Origin: Chitinophaga sancti
GTDB taxonomy: Bacteria > Bacteroidota > Bacteroidia > Chitinophagales > Chitinophagaceae
Length of the DNA stretch: 64,000 nucleotides
Assembly: GCF_034087045.1 (NCBI RefSeq)
Contig: NZ_CP139247.1
Location: 6,722,001-6,786,000 of the forward strand
Direction: 5' to 3'
Position numbers and translations under genes: made by a program
The notes under the pieces: model-generated
Told to the model about the DNA's origin: nothing
Seen by the model: the letters and a program-made list of their open reading frames with translations, nothing else
The model's database searches: none
In this document: in pieces, positions 35,860 through 44,775 of the stretch
Numbering within the stretch: position 1 is the stretch's first letter
How the letters are laid out: each line of letters opens with the position of its first letter

Positions 35860-38664
35860 ATGAGTTCCAAAGCAAAAAAGACAATCAAGCCTAGATTAAC
35901 TCCCGAACAAACTCGGCCTCTTATTGAGAATTTTGAGCGTCAGGGTCAGAGTATAAAAGACTTTTGCCAGAGATATGGTATTAGTGAAGTTACATTTTAC
36001 AATTGGCGTGCGCCCATGAAGGCTGTTTAATAAATGTATCAATGGCAAGGTACCAGACTAGTGTTCTTTATAAGTCTGTCATCACCAGCTTATCTGTGAG
36101 GGAAACCAATAACAGGGAGTGTAGCATGCTGGGCAAGCCTTAAGTCAGTTAGTTATCAAACTGCGACTGAAAGGTGGATGAGATCACGTTACAAGGATAA
36201 AGTCCTTACTGACTGAATGATAATTCGAGCGGGGCCCGTAAACCCTTTGATGTAAGATAACTAAAATCGTCATACTGTGATACCTAGTCTCTTTCGCCAA
36301 TGGAGACCGGGCGTGAACAGATCACAGCGCAGCTACTGTAGGTAGAAAAGAATGGAAGTCATATCCGATAAACGAGAATGCTTTGTTATTAAACAGATGA
36401 ATGGGGATTACTCTAAGTCGGAATGCCGCTGGTGCGGCTATAAAGCGCAGGCTTTTGAAAATCCGATATGGTAACGGAGCTTCCGTAGTAGTTCGAGCAA
36501 GGGAAAACCTTGTACATGGCGAAGGGATGCAGCCAATATCTTTTAATACAATTAAAGGAAAATGTGTGAGACATTATGAGAAATCCGGCAAACGTATTAA
36601 ACAGTCTATCAACGCACAGTAATTTACCCGGCTATAAGTTTAAAAGGTTGTACAGGATATTATTCAATGAGGAAATGTATTACACCGCTTATCAAAACAT
36701 TTATGCTAAACCGGGTAATATGACTGAGGGTATATCGGACAATACAATTGATCAGATGAGCCTCACCCGAATTGAAACACTCATCAATACAATCCGGGAT
36801 GAAAGTTACCATCCCTTACCTGCGAGAAGGGCTTACATTCTGAAGAAAAACGGGAAAAAGCGTCCGTTGGGCATCAGTGTTTTCGAAGACAAATTATTGC
36901 AAGAGGTTATCAGGATGGTATTGGAAGCAATCTATGAAAATAGTTTCTCTCCGACATCACATGGGTTTAGACCACAAAGAAGCTGTCATACGGCGATCAT
37001 GCAAATTAAGAGGACGTTCACAGGTGCTAAATGGTTCATTGAAGGTGACATCAGTGGATTTTTCGACAACATCAATCATGATGTTTTGATCAACATACTG
37101 AAAGAAAAAATAGATGATGACCGCTTTATTCGTTTAATCAGGAAGTTCCTAAATGCAGGTTATGTGGAAGATTGGGTATTTCATAATACCTATAGCGGAA
37201 CTCCGCAGGGTGGTATTGCAAGCCCTATTTTGGCCAACATTTATTTGGACAAGCTGGACAAGTATATGGAAGAGTTTAAAAAACGATTCGATACCGGAAA
37301 AGCAAAGAGAGAAAATCCCGTACAATCCAGACTATGGCGAAGGAAAGAAATGTTTGTGCAACAACTCCAAATAGAGAAGGAGCCTCAGCAGCGCACTGCA
37401 TTGATCAGGGCAATAAAAGCGATTGAAAAAGAAAGAGCGCTGATTCCACCACGTGACGAGATGGACAATAATTATAGAAGGCTACAGTATGTAAGATACG
37501 CGGATGACTTTATTGTTGGAGTGATAAGCAATCTTGAGGACTGTAGAACCATCAAACAGGATATTAAAAACTTCCTGAATGATAAATTAAAACTAGAACT
37601 CTCAAATGAAAAAACGCTTATAACCCACGCTAATTCACCAGCGAAATTTCTGTCATATTATCTGACTATAAGCAAATCTAACCTAACAAAAAGGAACTCA
37701 AAGGGGGCATTACGCAGGGACTATAATAAACGCCTTGTCGTAAAAATCCCACCTGATACGATCAAAAAGAAACTGATTGATTATCGTGTCATCAAATTTA
37801 AGAACAATAATGGCATGGAGAAATGGGTTTCATATTACAGACCCAATTTGCTTTACAAGGACGATCTGGAATTACTCCAGCAGTATAATGCGGAGATAAG
37901 AGGCTTCTATAATTATTACTCGCTAGCATTAAATGCCAGCTCTGTACATTCTTTTAAGTATATTATGGAGTACAGTATGTATAAGACTTTTGCGGCAAAG
38001 TATCAGACTTCAGTTTACAAAATTTGCAGCAAATACATTAAAAATGATGTCTTTACAGTAAACTATATTAACAAAAAAGGAAATGTAAGATCACAATTCT
38101 TCTATGAGACAGGTTTTAAACAAAAGCCAAAGGCTATAATGTACAATGTTGACATCATCCCCCAAGTTGCTTACACCTATGGTACCACCAGCCTGATAGA
38201 TAGGCTTAAAGCGCGAAAATGTGAATTGTGTGAAAGCGTCGATGACCTTGAAATGCATCACATTCGCAAGATGAGTGATATTAAAAAGGGTAAACAGCAT
38301 TGGGAAAAGATGATGATAGCAAGACGCAGAAAAACGATGGCCGTATGTAAATCATGTCACCAAAAGATACACAACGGAGGGTAGACCGCGGATATTGGGG
38401 GAGAGCCGTATACCTGGGAACGGGTATGTACGGTTCGGAGGCGAACACAGGGAAACCTACTATAGCAATATAGCAAGGCGCCCGGTGTTTAGCCTACGGA
38501 AAAAATTTGGTATCAAACCTGATATTGATAATGCTGGATTTATAGAAATTATTCCGGCTGTTGCTTCATGCGAGCCAATAACCGAAAAGCTTTTTGCACA
38601 GGTTCGGGGAATTAATATTTATCAGCCGGTAAGTGCAGAATATCTTAAATCTCTACTGGCATGA
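35860..38664 (+). CDS. tnpA: IS66 TnpA (accessory protein), split by a group II intron
   Basis: Exon 1 is 35860-36007 and exon 2 is 38498-38664. Joining them makes an Arg codon from C36007 plus GG38498-38499 and gives a 104-residue protein running FYNWR-KKFGIKPD across the junction. The N-terminal part is a helix-turn-helix (DFCQRYGISEVTFYNWR), as in IS66 TnpA proteins, which are needed with TnpB for transposition. Without splicing the product would stop after 57 codons at 36028-36030. Confidence 0.85.
36576..38384 (+). CDS. ltrA: Group II intron reverse transcriptase/maturase with HNH domain
   Basis: 602 residues with no interruption. Reverse-transcriptase blocks run from about residue 60 to 340, with FIEGDISGFFDNI (first catalytic Asp), GTPQGGIASPILANIYL and YADD (Tyr308-Asp311). 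The maturase X domain follows (about 400-480), and the C-terminus is an HNH/zinc-type endonuclease: CELC, EMHHIRK and CKSCHQKIH. It assists splicing and retrohoming of its host intron. ATG 36576 gives the normal start region. Confidence 0.93.
   Translation: MRNPANVLNSLSTHSNLPGYKFKRLYRILFNEEMYYTAYQNIYAKPGNMTEGISDNTIDQMSLTRIETLINTIRDESYHPLPARRAYILKKNGKKRPLGISVFEDKLLQEVIRMVLEAIYENSFSPTSHGFRPQRSCHTAIMQIKRTFTGAKWFIEGDISGFFDNINHDVLINILKEKIDDDRFIRLIRKFLNAGYVEDWVFHNTYSGTPQGGIASPILANIYLDKLDKYMEEFKKRFDTGKAKRENPVQSRLWRRKEMFVQQLQIEKEPQQRTALIRAIKAIEKERALIPPRDEMDNNYRRLQYVRYADDFIVGVISNLEDCRTIKQDIKNFLNDKLKLELSNEKTLITHANSPAKFLSYYLTISKSNLTKRNSKGALRRDYNKRLVVKIPPDTIKKKLIDYRVIKFKNNNGMEKWVSYYRPNLLYKDDLELLQQYNAEIRGFYNYYSLALNASSVHSFKYIMEYSMYKTFAAKYQTSVYKICSKYIKNDVFTVNYINKKGNVRSQFFYETGFKQKPKAIMYNVDIIPQVAYTYGTTSLIDRLKARKCELCESVDDLEMHHIRKMSDIKKGKQHWEKMMIARRRKTMAVCKSCHQKIHNGG
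38403..38436 (+). ncRNA. Group II intron domain V
   Basis: A 34-nt hairpin beginning GAGCCGTA and ending TACGGTTC, the conserved catalytic domain V with its AGC-type triad near the 5' side. It lies 61 nt from the intron's 3' end. Confidence 0.9.
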
Positions 38665-39011
38665 GCAATATAGCTTTATTTACAGACCGCTACCGATATT
38701 TTCTATATACCCATCCTACAGACATGCGTAAAGGCTTTATTGGGTTGTGCGGAATAATTATCAATATTATGAAACTTAGTATCACTGATACTGATGTTTT
38801 CATATTCCTGAACAAGGATAAAACTCATATAAAGTTATTGCTGCATGAAGATAATGGATTTACTATGTTTTACAGGAAACTCGATCGCGGTAGGTTTACA
38901 CTTCCTGATTCACCGCAGGGTGACAGCGGACCATTGCCAATAAAAGCTAATGAACTATTGGCAATTATCAAAGGGCTGTCTTTCCATAAATACCGACAGT
39001 ATAGCTCCTGA
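38661..39011 (+). CDS. tnpB: IS66 TnpB (IS66 Orf2-like)
   Basis: 116 residues with the family pattern THPTDMRKGFIGLCG, KDKTHIKLLLHEDNGFTMFYRKLDRGRF. Overlaps the tnpA stop as ATGA, indicating translational coupling. TnpB is required for IS66 transposition, its biochemical role being unclear (family knowledge). Appears intact. Confidence 0.88.
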   Translation: MSNIALFTDRYRYFLYTHPTDMRKGFIGLCGIIINIMKLSITDTDVFIFLNKDKTHIKLLLHEDNGFTMFYRKLDRGRFTLPDSPQGDSGPLPIKANELLAIIKGLSFHKYRQYSS

Positions 39012-39034
39012 AAAATAGCATCATAAAAATATTA

Positions 39035-39087
39035 TTCTATAACAAGGGAGGCAGATCAAACAAAGATCTGCCTCCCTTGTTATAGAA
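39035..39087 (+). repeat. Perfect 23-bp hairpin, 7-nt loop, between tnpB and tnpC
   Basis: Arms 39035-39057 and 39065-39087 are exact reverse complements; the loop is AAACAAA. It ends 8 bp before the tnpC start and so could hide its ribosome-binding region or reduce read-through. Geometry matches the hairpins at 19048 and 22857. Confidence 0.85.
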
Positions 39088-39095
39088 CTATCTCC

Positions 39096-39827
39096 ATGAA
39101 AAAATATCAGCGTACATACAAATCAATGAATAATCCAGATCATCATAACGATGAAAAAGATCAGCTAATACTTTTACTACAGGAGCAGCTGTCGTTGATG
39201 CAACAGGAACGTGAGACCATGCATATAATCCTGATAGATCAGGCTAGCATAATTATCAAACAGCAACAGCATTTAACTCATCAAAGGGAGGTTCTTAAGC
39301 AAAAAGACCAGACGATCCATTCACAAGGCGAACAACTACTTCAATCTAATAACCTCATCAGGCAGCAGGATCAGACTATCTCTCAACAGTATCAGCTGCT
39401 TGACAAGCAGCAAAAGGAACTCGTGAAAATGGATAGGATCACTCATGAACTCAGGATGGTAAAAAAGTGGATACATGGTATCAGAAGTGAAAGAAGACAT
39501 ACTGAGGCAATTGCGACGCAGTCTGGTGTTATACAGGGAACATTATCTCTTGATGTAGATGAATGGGGTGTGTGCAAGTTGAATAGTACACAGGTTATTG
39601 CTGCCCATGTACGATGCAGTGTATCTGTTGCACCAAAGAAAAGAGGTGGCCGGCATGACTTTCCGGAAGGATTGGAAGAAGAAGTAATAACATTAGATGT
39701 GAAGAATCTTCCGTCAGGTGCAAGGTTATTACGTGTGGAAGAAACGCGGCAGCTTGCGTGCACACCGCTTCGCTGGTATTTAAAAGTTATAAAAAGACCA
39801 GTTTATATTGTTTTATCAGGTTTATAA
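39096..39827 (+). pseudogene. tnpC: Truncated IS66 transposase TnpC
   Basis: 243 codons. A long Gln-rich coiled coil (about 20-110), a region with MVKKWIHGIRSERR corresponding to the usual LFGRKSE-type motif, and the beginning of the next domain ending KVIKRPVYIVLSGL and a stop. The DDE catalytic domain, normally another ~280 residues, is absent, so the junction at about 39806 is a deletion or rearrangement point. The product would be inactive. Confidence 0.8.
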
Positions 39828-40049
39828 ATAGCTCTTAGTTTAGCCAGTGCCTGACCAACGGTCAATTTATTAGGAGGGGAAAACGATAGCATGACAATAT
39901 CTTATTTGCTCCTCAATATCGGTAAAATCAGGGAAATTATGTAAATGTATGGCTTTTAAGCTACTATAGGAAAGTTCCTTAAATCACAAGGACGGGGTTG
40001 GTTGTTAGTTTACATACCAAGTGTACACTTAAAGGTAGCATTAACCACA

Positions 40050-40070
40050 CCTGGTATGATTACTACCAGG
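40050..40070 (-). terminator. Short hairpin behind the membrane remnant
   Basis: CCTGGTA (40050-40056), 7-nt loop, TACCAGG (40064-40070), 5 bp beyond the stop of the minus-strand remnant. Weak: no T run. Confidence 0.35.
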
Positions 40071-40074
40071 ATCA

Positions 40075-40285
40075 CTACCGGAAGGCCAACATACCATAAC
40101 TTTTCCACCCGATCCATTTGTGAGTAAGTGACACCAGCAGGGCCCGGATCAGACTGAAGAAAGCACTGGTGGCAAGCATGGAATGCATGGCCTGCGATCC
40201 TTTCGCAGCGGCCATAAAGTTATAGAACAGTACGCTCCACAGATTGGATAGAAGTATAGAAAGAAGAATGTAAGGAAGTTACCTA
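40075..40285 (-). pseudogene. C-terminal remnant of a membrane protein
   Basis: About 67 codons in one minus-strand frame without a start: two hydrophobic stretches (ILLSNLWSVLFYNFMAAAKG and MLATSAFFSLIRALLVSLTH) ending at TAG 40075-40077. Reads like the last two helices of a transporter. The frame is stopped by TAA just upstream. Family not identified. Confidence 0.35.
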
Positions 40286-40488
40286 ATGGATTTTTTATTG
40301 CACCTCAATTATAATATATAGTACCTGATTTTTCGAAAATAAAAAAAAGAAATTTATCCGGATTACATTTTACTTTACAGCTATTATGTAACCCGTTTTA
40401 CTATTCCAACTTTAATACAAGATCTCTTATTGTTTATCCTTTAAAAAACCCATAAGACCCTCAAACTACAAAAATCGAAAAACGTATC

Positions 40489-41799
40489 ATGACACAAAAC
40501 CCCCTGGCGAAACATCACCCTCGTCCGGCACTTCAATGCACATACCCTAAAAAAAATTCCATGACCACTACTCAAGTCCAATTCAACAAAGGGAAAGGCA
40601 TTCGCCTGTACACCCCTGATCAGGATGAATACATCGACGCCGTGTCCGGCACCTTTAACCTGGCATTAGGTTACAGCTACCCCGAACTGATTGATGCGCT
40701 CAAAACGCAGCTGGAAGACCTTATCCACGTATCGTCTTCCTTCACTGGCGACCTTGCCCAGCAAGTACTGGATAGCATTCTTGCCCATGCACCAGCCCAT
40801 ATCACCACCGGCTGGATGCGCGACATTATTGGTTCCACAGCCAATGAAGGAGCCGTTAAAATTGCCAACAAGTATAATGGCAGAAATGAGGTCATCAGCC
40901 TCTCCCTGTCCCACCACGGACAGACACTTTTCGCGACCGCCATTTCAGGTAATGCCTTCCGCCGCAAATCTTTTCCACAGACGGTTGTAACTCAGAATGG
41001 TATTGTACCTGCGCCTTACTGCTATCGTTGCCCTTTTTCGGCAAAAGGTGCACCTGCCTGTGGTTTCCTTTGTACAGAAGCCATTCACGACTATGCTGAG
41101 TATGCCGCTTCTGGTGGTGTATCATGTATCATCATAGAGCCAATCCTCGGCAATGGTGGCAATATCATACCTCCTGAAGGTTACTTTGAACGGGTCCGCA
41201 AGATCTGTGATGAGCTGGACATTGTACTGATCGCTGATGAGGTACAAACGGGCATTGGCAGAACAGGGCACATGTTTGCAAGTGAGTACTATGACATTAA
41301 ACCTGACATCATCACACTGGCTAAAGGCCTTGGTGGTATTGGTATTCCTGCTGCGGCTATACTTTACACACACCAACTGGCCGTGCTGGAGAAGTTTGAA
41401 CACTCCTACACATCCGGTGGTAACCTGCTATCGCTGACAGCATCACAGAAGACCATGGAGATTGTATCCCGGGAAGGTTTCCTGGAAAACGTGCGTGAAA
41501 ATGGAATAGTACTTGGCCGCCTGCTCAACAATCTCAAGGAAAAATATGGCGATGTAATCGGCGATGTACGTGGTATCGGCTACATGTGGGGATTAGAAAT
41601 CGTTGATAAGGATGGTGCGCCAGATGTAGATCTTACTAACAAGATCATTGACAGTGGCCTTGAAAATCATCACCTCATACTGCGTGGCTCCCGTTATGGA
41701 TTTGGGAATGTCGTGAAGGTAAGACCTTCCCTGACAGCAACAGTTGATGACATTGAGGAGATCTGTGCCCGGCTGGATAAGATATTTCATGAACTTTAA
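40489..41799 (+). CDS. Class III PLP-dependent aminotransferase
   Basis: 436 residues, fold type I. Lys279 in TLAKGLGGIGIP is the PLP-lysine and Asp250 in IADEVQTGIGRTG contacts the cofactor nitrogen. A Cys-rich insert (PYCYRCPFSAKGAPACGFLC) is shared by a class III subgroup. It transfers an amino group between an amino acid and an aldehyde or ketone. First gene of a cassette with zinc dehydrogenase (12 bp after), HAD phosphatase and MFS exporter, so it may aminate a keto-sugar or ketocyclitol made by the dehydrogenase (inference). ATG 40561 is an alternative start. Confidence 0.88.
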   Translation: MTQNPLAKHHPRPALQCTYPKKNSMTTTQVQFNKGKGIRLYTPDQDEYIDAVSGTFNLALGYSYPELIDALKTQLEDLIHVSSSFTGDLAQQVLDSILAHAPAHITTGWMRDIIGSTANEGAVKIANKYNGRNEVISLSLSHHGQTLFATAISGNAFRRKSFPQTVVTQNGIVPAPYCYRCPFSAKGAPACGFLCTEAIHDYAEYAASGGVSCIIIEPILGNGGNIIPPEGYFERVRKICDELDIVLIADEVQTGIGRTGHMFASEYYDIKPDIITLAKGLGGIGIPAAAILYTHQLAVLEKFEHSYTSGGNLLSLTASQKTMEIVSREGFLENVRENGIVLGRLLNNLKEKYGDVIGDVRGIGYMWGLEIVDKDGAPDVDLTNKIIDSGLENHHLILRGSRYGFGNVVKVRPSLTATVDDIEEICARLDKIFHEL

Positions 41800-41811
41800 A
41801 AATTGCAAATC

Positions 41812-42837
41812 ATGCAAGCAATTGTTTATAACAATCCCTGGGAGATCTCTATCCAGGAAAAGGAAGAACCATCTATTATACTTCCCGATGAAGTGATCGT
41901 AGAGGTTCGTGCTACAGGCATCTGCGGTACAGACCTCAGTATTATTTCCGGTGAATACATGGCACGACCGCAGGTGATCATCGGGCATGAATCTGCCGGG
42001 GTGATCGTGGATAAAGGTTCAGCTGTGGATAATTGCCAGATCGGTGACCGGGTCATCATAGACCCCACTTACTATTGCGGTTATTGTGATAACTGCCGAA
42101 AAGGGCTGCGTAATCATTGCCTGCTGAAATCCTCTACAGAAGCAGGAGTGTCTATTGATGGCACATTCACCCGGTATTTCAAAACCACGCAACGATTTAT
42201 TTATCCATTGGCAGATGCGATCCCTTTCGAGCAGGGGGCCATGTCTGAGCCATTGAGTTGTGTGCTCACAGCTGTAAAAAAATTGCAGGTCACACCCTTC
42301 ATGCGCACAGCTATATTGGGTGGGGGCCCTATTGGCCTGTTGTTCTACCTGGCCCTGAAGCAATATGGTATACGCGAAGGCGTGATCTATGAAGCATCGG
42401 GTAAGCGTATGCAATTGATTGAAAAGAATGACGTGTTGACTGATCGCTGGACCATGTCTCCATCGTTTGTACCGCAGAAGAACCAGTATGACCTAATCAT
42501 TGATACCACGGCCAGTCTGCTGGAAAAATCCATCCAGGCTATTGCTGACGGTGGAAAGATCTCACTGATGGGATTGCGCAATAATCAGCAAACCATCAAT
42601 CCACGTGAGATAGCTGATCGCAGTATTTCTATCATTGGCTCCATTGATTCACAGGACACTTTCCGGCATGCGGTGGATCTCATTAACAGCGGCCAGCTGG
42701 AGTTGCAGAAGATCATCACCAATGAGTATGATCTGCATAACTTCGATGCCGCTGTAAAGGATCTGGGTTGCGATCTGACTACCCGTCAGCGAAGCAATAA
42801 TATCAGTAGTCTGAAATCAGTTATCAGGATCTCTTAA
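41812..42837 (+). CDS. Zinc-dependent MDR alcohol/polyol dehydrogenase
   Basis: 341 residues from ATG 41812. Catalytic zinc ligands Cys in TGICGTD and His-Glu in GHESAG; structural zinc site with four Cys in CGYCDNCRKGLRNHC; nucleotide-binding loop LGGGPIGLL. Resembles sorbitol/threonine/inosamine dehydrogenases, oxidising a secondary alcohol with NAD(P). Placed 12 bp after the aminotransferase and 11 bp before the HAD phosphatase: one transcription unit. Confidence 0.88.
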   Translation: MQAIVYNNPWEISIQEKEEPSIILPDEVIVEVRATGICGTDLSIISGEYMARPQVIIGHESAGVIVDKGSAVDNCQIGDRVIIDPTYYCGYCDNCRKGLRNHCLLKSSTEAGVSIDGTFTRYFKTTQRFIYPLADAIPFEQGAMSEPLSCVLTAVKKLQVTPFMRTAILGGGPIGLLFYLALKQYGIREGVIYEASGKRMQLIEKNDVLTDRWTMSPSFVPQKNQYDLIIDTTASLLEKSIQAIADGGKISLMGLRNNQQTINPREIADRSISIIGSIDSQDTFRHAVDLINSGQLELQKIITNEYDLHNFDAAVKDLGCDLTTRQRSNNISSLKSVIRIS

Positions 42838-42848
42838 AGTTAACCAGT

Positions 42849-43532
42849 ATGAAGTACATCATTTTTGATATAGACGGTACATTGACCGACACCACTGCTA
42901 TAGACGACCATTGTTATACCCGTGCGATAGAAGATTGCTTTGGTTTTAAAGATTTCGAAACGAATTACGGATATTATCAGAATACCACTGACAGTGGCAT
43001 TATCGACCAGTTGTGCCGTGAAAGACTGGGTCGCACATTTACGGAAGCGGAGCGGGATCATTTCATCACTCACTTCTGTGGATTATTGCAGCAGGCCTAC
43101 CAGGAAGATCCTGCTACCATTCGTGAAATAGCGAAGGCTGGAGCTGTGATCGAGCTGTTATGCCGGCAGGAGGATTATAGTATAGGACTTGCTACAGGAG
43201 GATGGCGGCAATCGGCACATTTTAAACTGCAATGTGCGGGGATTGATGTAAGTGCCTGTACAGCTTCTTTTGCTCAGGATGCACTGGCGAGGCAGGATAT
43301 TATCCATGCTACAATCCGGAAGATGAATGAAAAACATGGACTGGATACCCCACCTCCCGGCATCGTTTATGTGGGAGATGGTGTGTGGGATTATCTCACT
43401 ACACAGCAGATGGGTATTGGGTTCATTGGCATTGCAAATAAGAAACTCGCTCACCTGGAGAATATTATCAGGATTGAAGATTACGATCAGCTCTATCAGC
43501 ATATAGGATTATATGCTGAAAAGATTAAGTGA
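42849..43532 (+). CDS. HAD-superfamily phosphatase
   Basis: 227 residues with motif I FDIDGTLTDT, motif II LATGG and motif IV YVGDGVWDYLT, with a helical C1 cap between I and II (phosphoglycolate-phosphatase-like). Likely removes phosphate from a small metabolite. Start is 11 bp behind the dehydrogenase stop, and a hairpin follows its own stop. Within the cassette it could dephosphorylate the sugar or cyclitol intermediate. Confidence 0.87.
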   Translation: MKYIIFDIDGTLTDTTAIDDHCYTRAIEDCFGFKDFETNYGYYQNTTDSGIIDQLCRERLGRTFTEAERDHFITHFCGLLQQAYQEDPATIREIAKAGAVIELLCRQEDYSIGLATGGWRQSAHFKLQCAGIDVSACTASFAQDALARQDIIHATIRKMNEKHGLDTPPPGIVYVGDGVWDYLTTQQMGIGFIGIANKKLAHLENIIRIEDYDQLYQHIGLYAEKIK

Positions 43533-43538
43533 AAAAAG

Positions 43539-43571
43539 TGCTTCACCGCAGCCCATGGCTGCGGTGAAGCA
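43539..43571 (+). terminator. 15-bp hairpin after the HAD gene
   Basis: TGCTTCACCGCAGCC (43539-43553) pairs perfectly with 43557-43571 across loop CAT, starting 7 bp after the stop. There is no strong T run, so it may only attenuate transcription into the MFS gene. Confidence 0.6.
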
Positions 43572-43622
43572 TGCTGATAATGACCTGTGGTACGCCTTAA
43601 AAAGATTAATAAATGTGAATTT

Positions 43623-44771
43623 ATGCTTTCAGTTACGATTGACCAGAAACGTTCTTACCGTATAGCGACGTCCATTTTCTTTTTTATAGCAGGCCTGACC
43701 TATTCAAGTTGGGCCTGCCGTATTCATGACATCAAATCACAATTTGGGCTGGGGAACGCCGGGCTGGGGAGTGTCCTCTTTGCATTACCCATCGGGCTGA
43801 TGGTGAGTCTGCCTGTGTCCGGGTGGCTGGTAACAAAGACTGGGAGCAGGAGGGTATTAATAGCCGCCGGCCTACTGTTTCCTTTTATGCTCACATTTAT
43901 TGGATTTACCACACACATCTGGCAGTTGGTCATCGTATTATTCTGCTTTGGGTTTATGAACAACCTGTTTGAAATATCCATGAATACGCAGGCTGTGGGT
44001 ATTGAGAATTTATATGGGCGCTCGATCATGGCTTCCTTTCATGGGCTTTGGAGCCTGGCGGGATTTACGGGTGTGGGTATTGGTACCCTGGCTGTAAACC
44101 TGAACTGGCCTATATGGCAGCACTTCCTGATAGTAGCGTTGCTATGCTGGGTGCTGGTATTCAGTGCCAGATCATACCTATTGCCGGCCGATGCGCCTAC
44201 GGATGATGGGCCACTGTTTGCCATGCCGGATAGGAAGATCATGCAACTGGGATTGATCGCGTTTGCCAGCCTGGTCACAGAGGGGACTATGTTTGACTGG
44301 AGCGGGGTATATTTCCAGAAAGTGGTACAAGTGCCTGAGGCATTGACAACAGTAGGGTATATTGCTTTTATGAGTACGATGGCCGGTGGTCGATTTGTGG
44401 CGGATAAGGTAGTGACACGCCTGGGTGTGAAGCATGTGCTGACATATGCTGGTATGATCAGTAGTACAGGTTTATTGATCGCTATTCTCTTCCCGCATAT
44501 CGTGACGGCTACGCTGGGTTTCCTGTTGGTAGGGATTGGCGTTTCGTCTATTGTTCCATTGGTATTGGCATTGGCAGGTAAGTCAGACACATTGCCGCCG
44601 GGCATGGCAATAGCTGCAGTGTCTACTGTAGGGTTCCTTGGATTCCTGATTGGGCCTCCGATGATCGGTTTTATAGCAGAAGTACTGGATTTGCGATGGT
44701 CATTTGGTTTAATTGCTGTCTTTGCCGGCTGCACTGTCTGGCTGACACGTGGTATTGATACAAAACAATAA
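43623..44771 (+). CDS. MFS transporter (fucose-permease/YbjJ-like)
   Basis: 382 residues from ATG 43623, about 12 membrane segments. Motif IHDIKSQFGLGNAGLGSVLF in segment 1 and GSRRVLIAAGL after segment 2 fit the sugar-permease-like MFS group that includes YbjJ. Follows the HAD gene after 90 bp and the hairpin; it may export the product of the upstream cassette or import its sugar precursor. Confidence 0.83.
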   Translation: MLSVTIDQKRSYRIATSIFFFIAGLTYSSWACRIHDIKSQFGLGNAGLGSVLFALPIGLMVSLPVSGWLVTKTGSRRVLIAAGLLFPFMLTFIGFTTHIWQLVIVLFCFGFMNNLFEISMNTQAVGIENLYGRSIMASFHGLWSLAGFTGVGIGTLAVNLNWPIWQHFLIVALLCWVLVFSARSYLLPADAPTDDGPLFAMPDRKIMQLGLIAFASLVTEGTMFDWSGVYFQKVVQVPEALTTVGYIAFMSTMAGGRFVADKVVTRLGVKHVLTYAGMISSTGLLIAILFPHIVTATLGFLLVGIGVSSIVPLVLALAGKSDTLPPGMAIAAVSTVGFLGFLIGPPMIGFIAEVLDLRWSFGLIAVFAGCTVWLTRGIDTKQ

Positions 44772-44775
44772 CAAT

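Larger units (their letters stand above)
36008..38497 (+). mobile_element. Group II intron (IIA/LtrB-like), 2490 nt
   Basis: The 5' end GTGCGCCC matches the group II consensus GUGYG, and the 3' end is ...CCTAC. EBS1 GCCAAT (36296-36301) is complementary to the last six exon bases ATTGGC (36002-36007); EBS2 TAAAAT (36262-36267) pairs with ATTTTA (35994-35999). C36295 could pair with the first base of exon 2 (G38498), the delta pairing of class IIA. Domain V is at 38403-38436 and A38491 is a candidate branch point. An intact maturase ORF lies in domain IV. Likely still able to splice; mobility is inferred. Confidence 0.9.
35860..39827 (+). mobile_element. IS66-family element remnant (tnpA-tnpB-truncated tnpC) carrying a group II intron
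   Basis: Three IS66-type genes in order: tnpA (split by an intron), tnpB overlapping it by 4 bp, and a tnpC that keeps only its coiled-coil and start of the next domain. Terminal inverted repeats were not identified, so the outer ends are approximate. Truncation of tnpC means the copy cannot move by itself. It interrupts or abuts a truncated type IX domain on its left. Confidence 0.8.
39828..40488. other. Intergenic region with one membrane-protein remnant
   Basis: 660 bp between the broken tnpC and the aminotransferase. Apart from the remnant at 40075-40285 and its hairpin, it shows only A+T-rich sequence; the last 150 bp before the aminotransferase presumably hold its promoter, but no consensus boxes were found. 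Confidence 0.5.

Noticed and set aside
44039..44734. 231-codon minus-strand ORF
   Set aside because: Antisense to the MFS gene with low-complexity Pro/Asn/Thr composition; no family resemblance.
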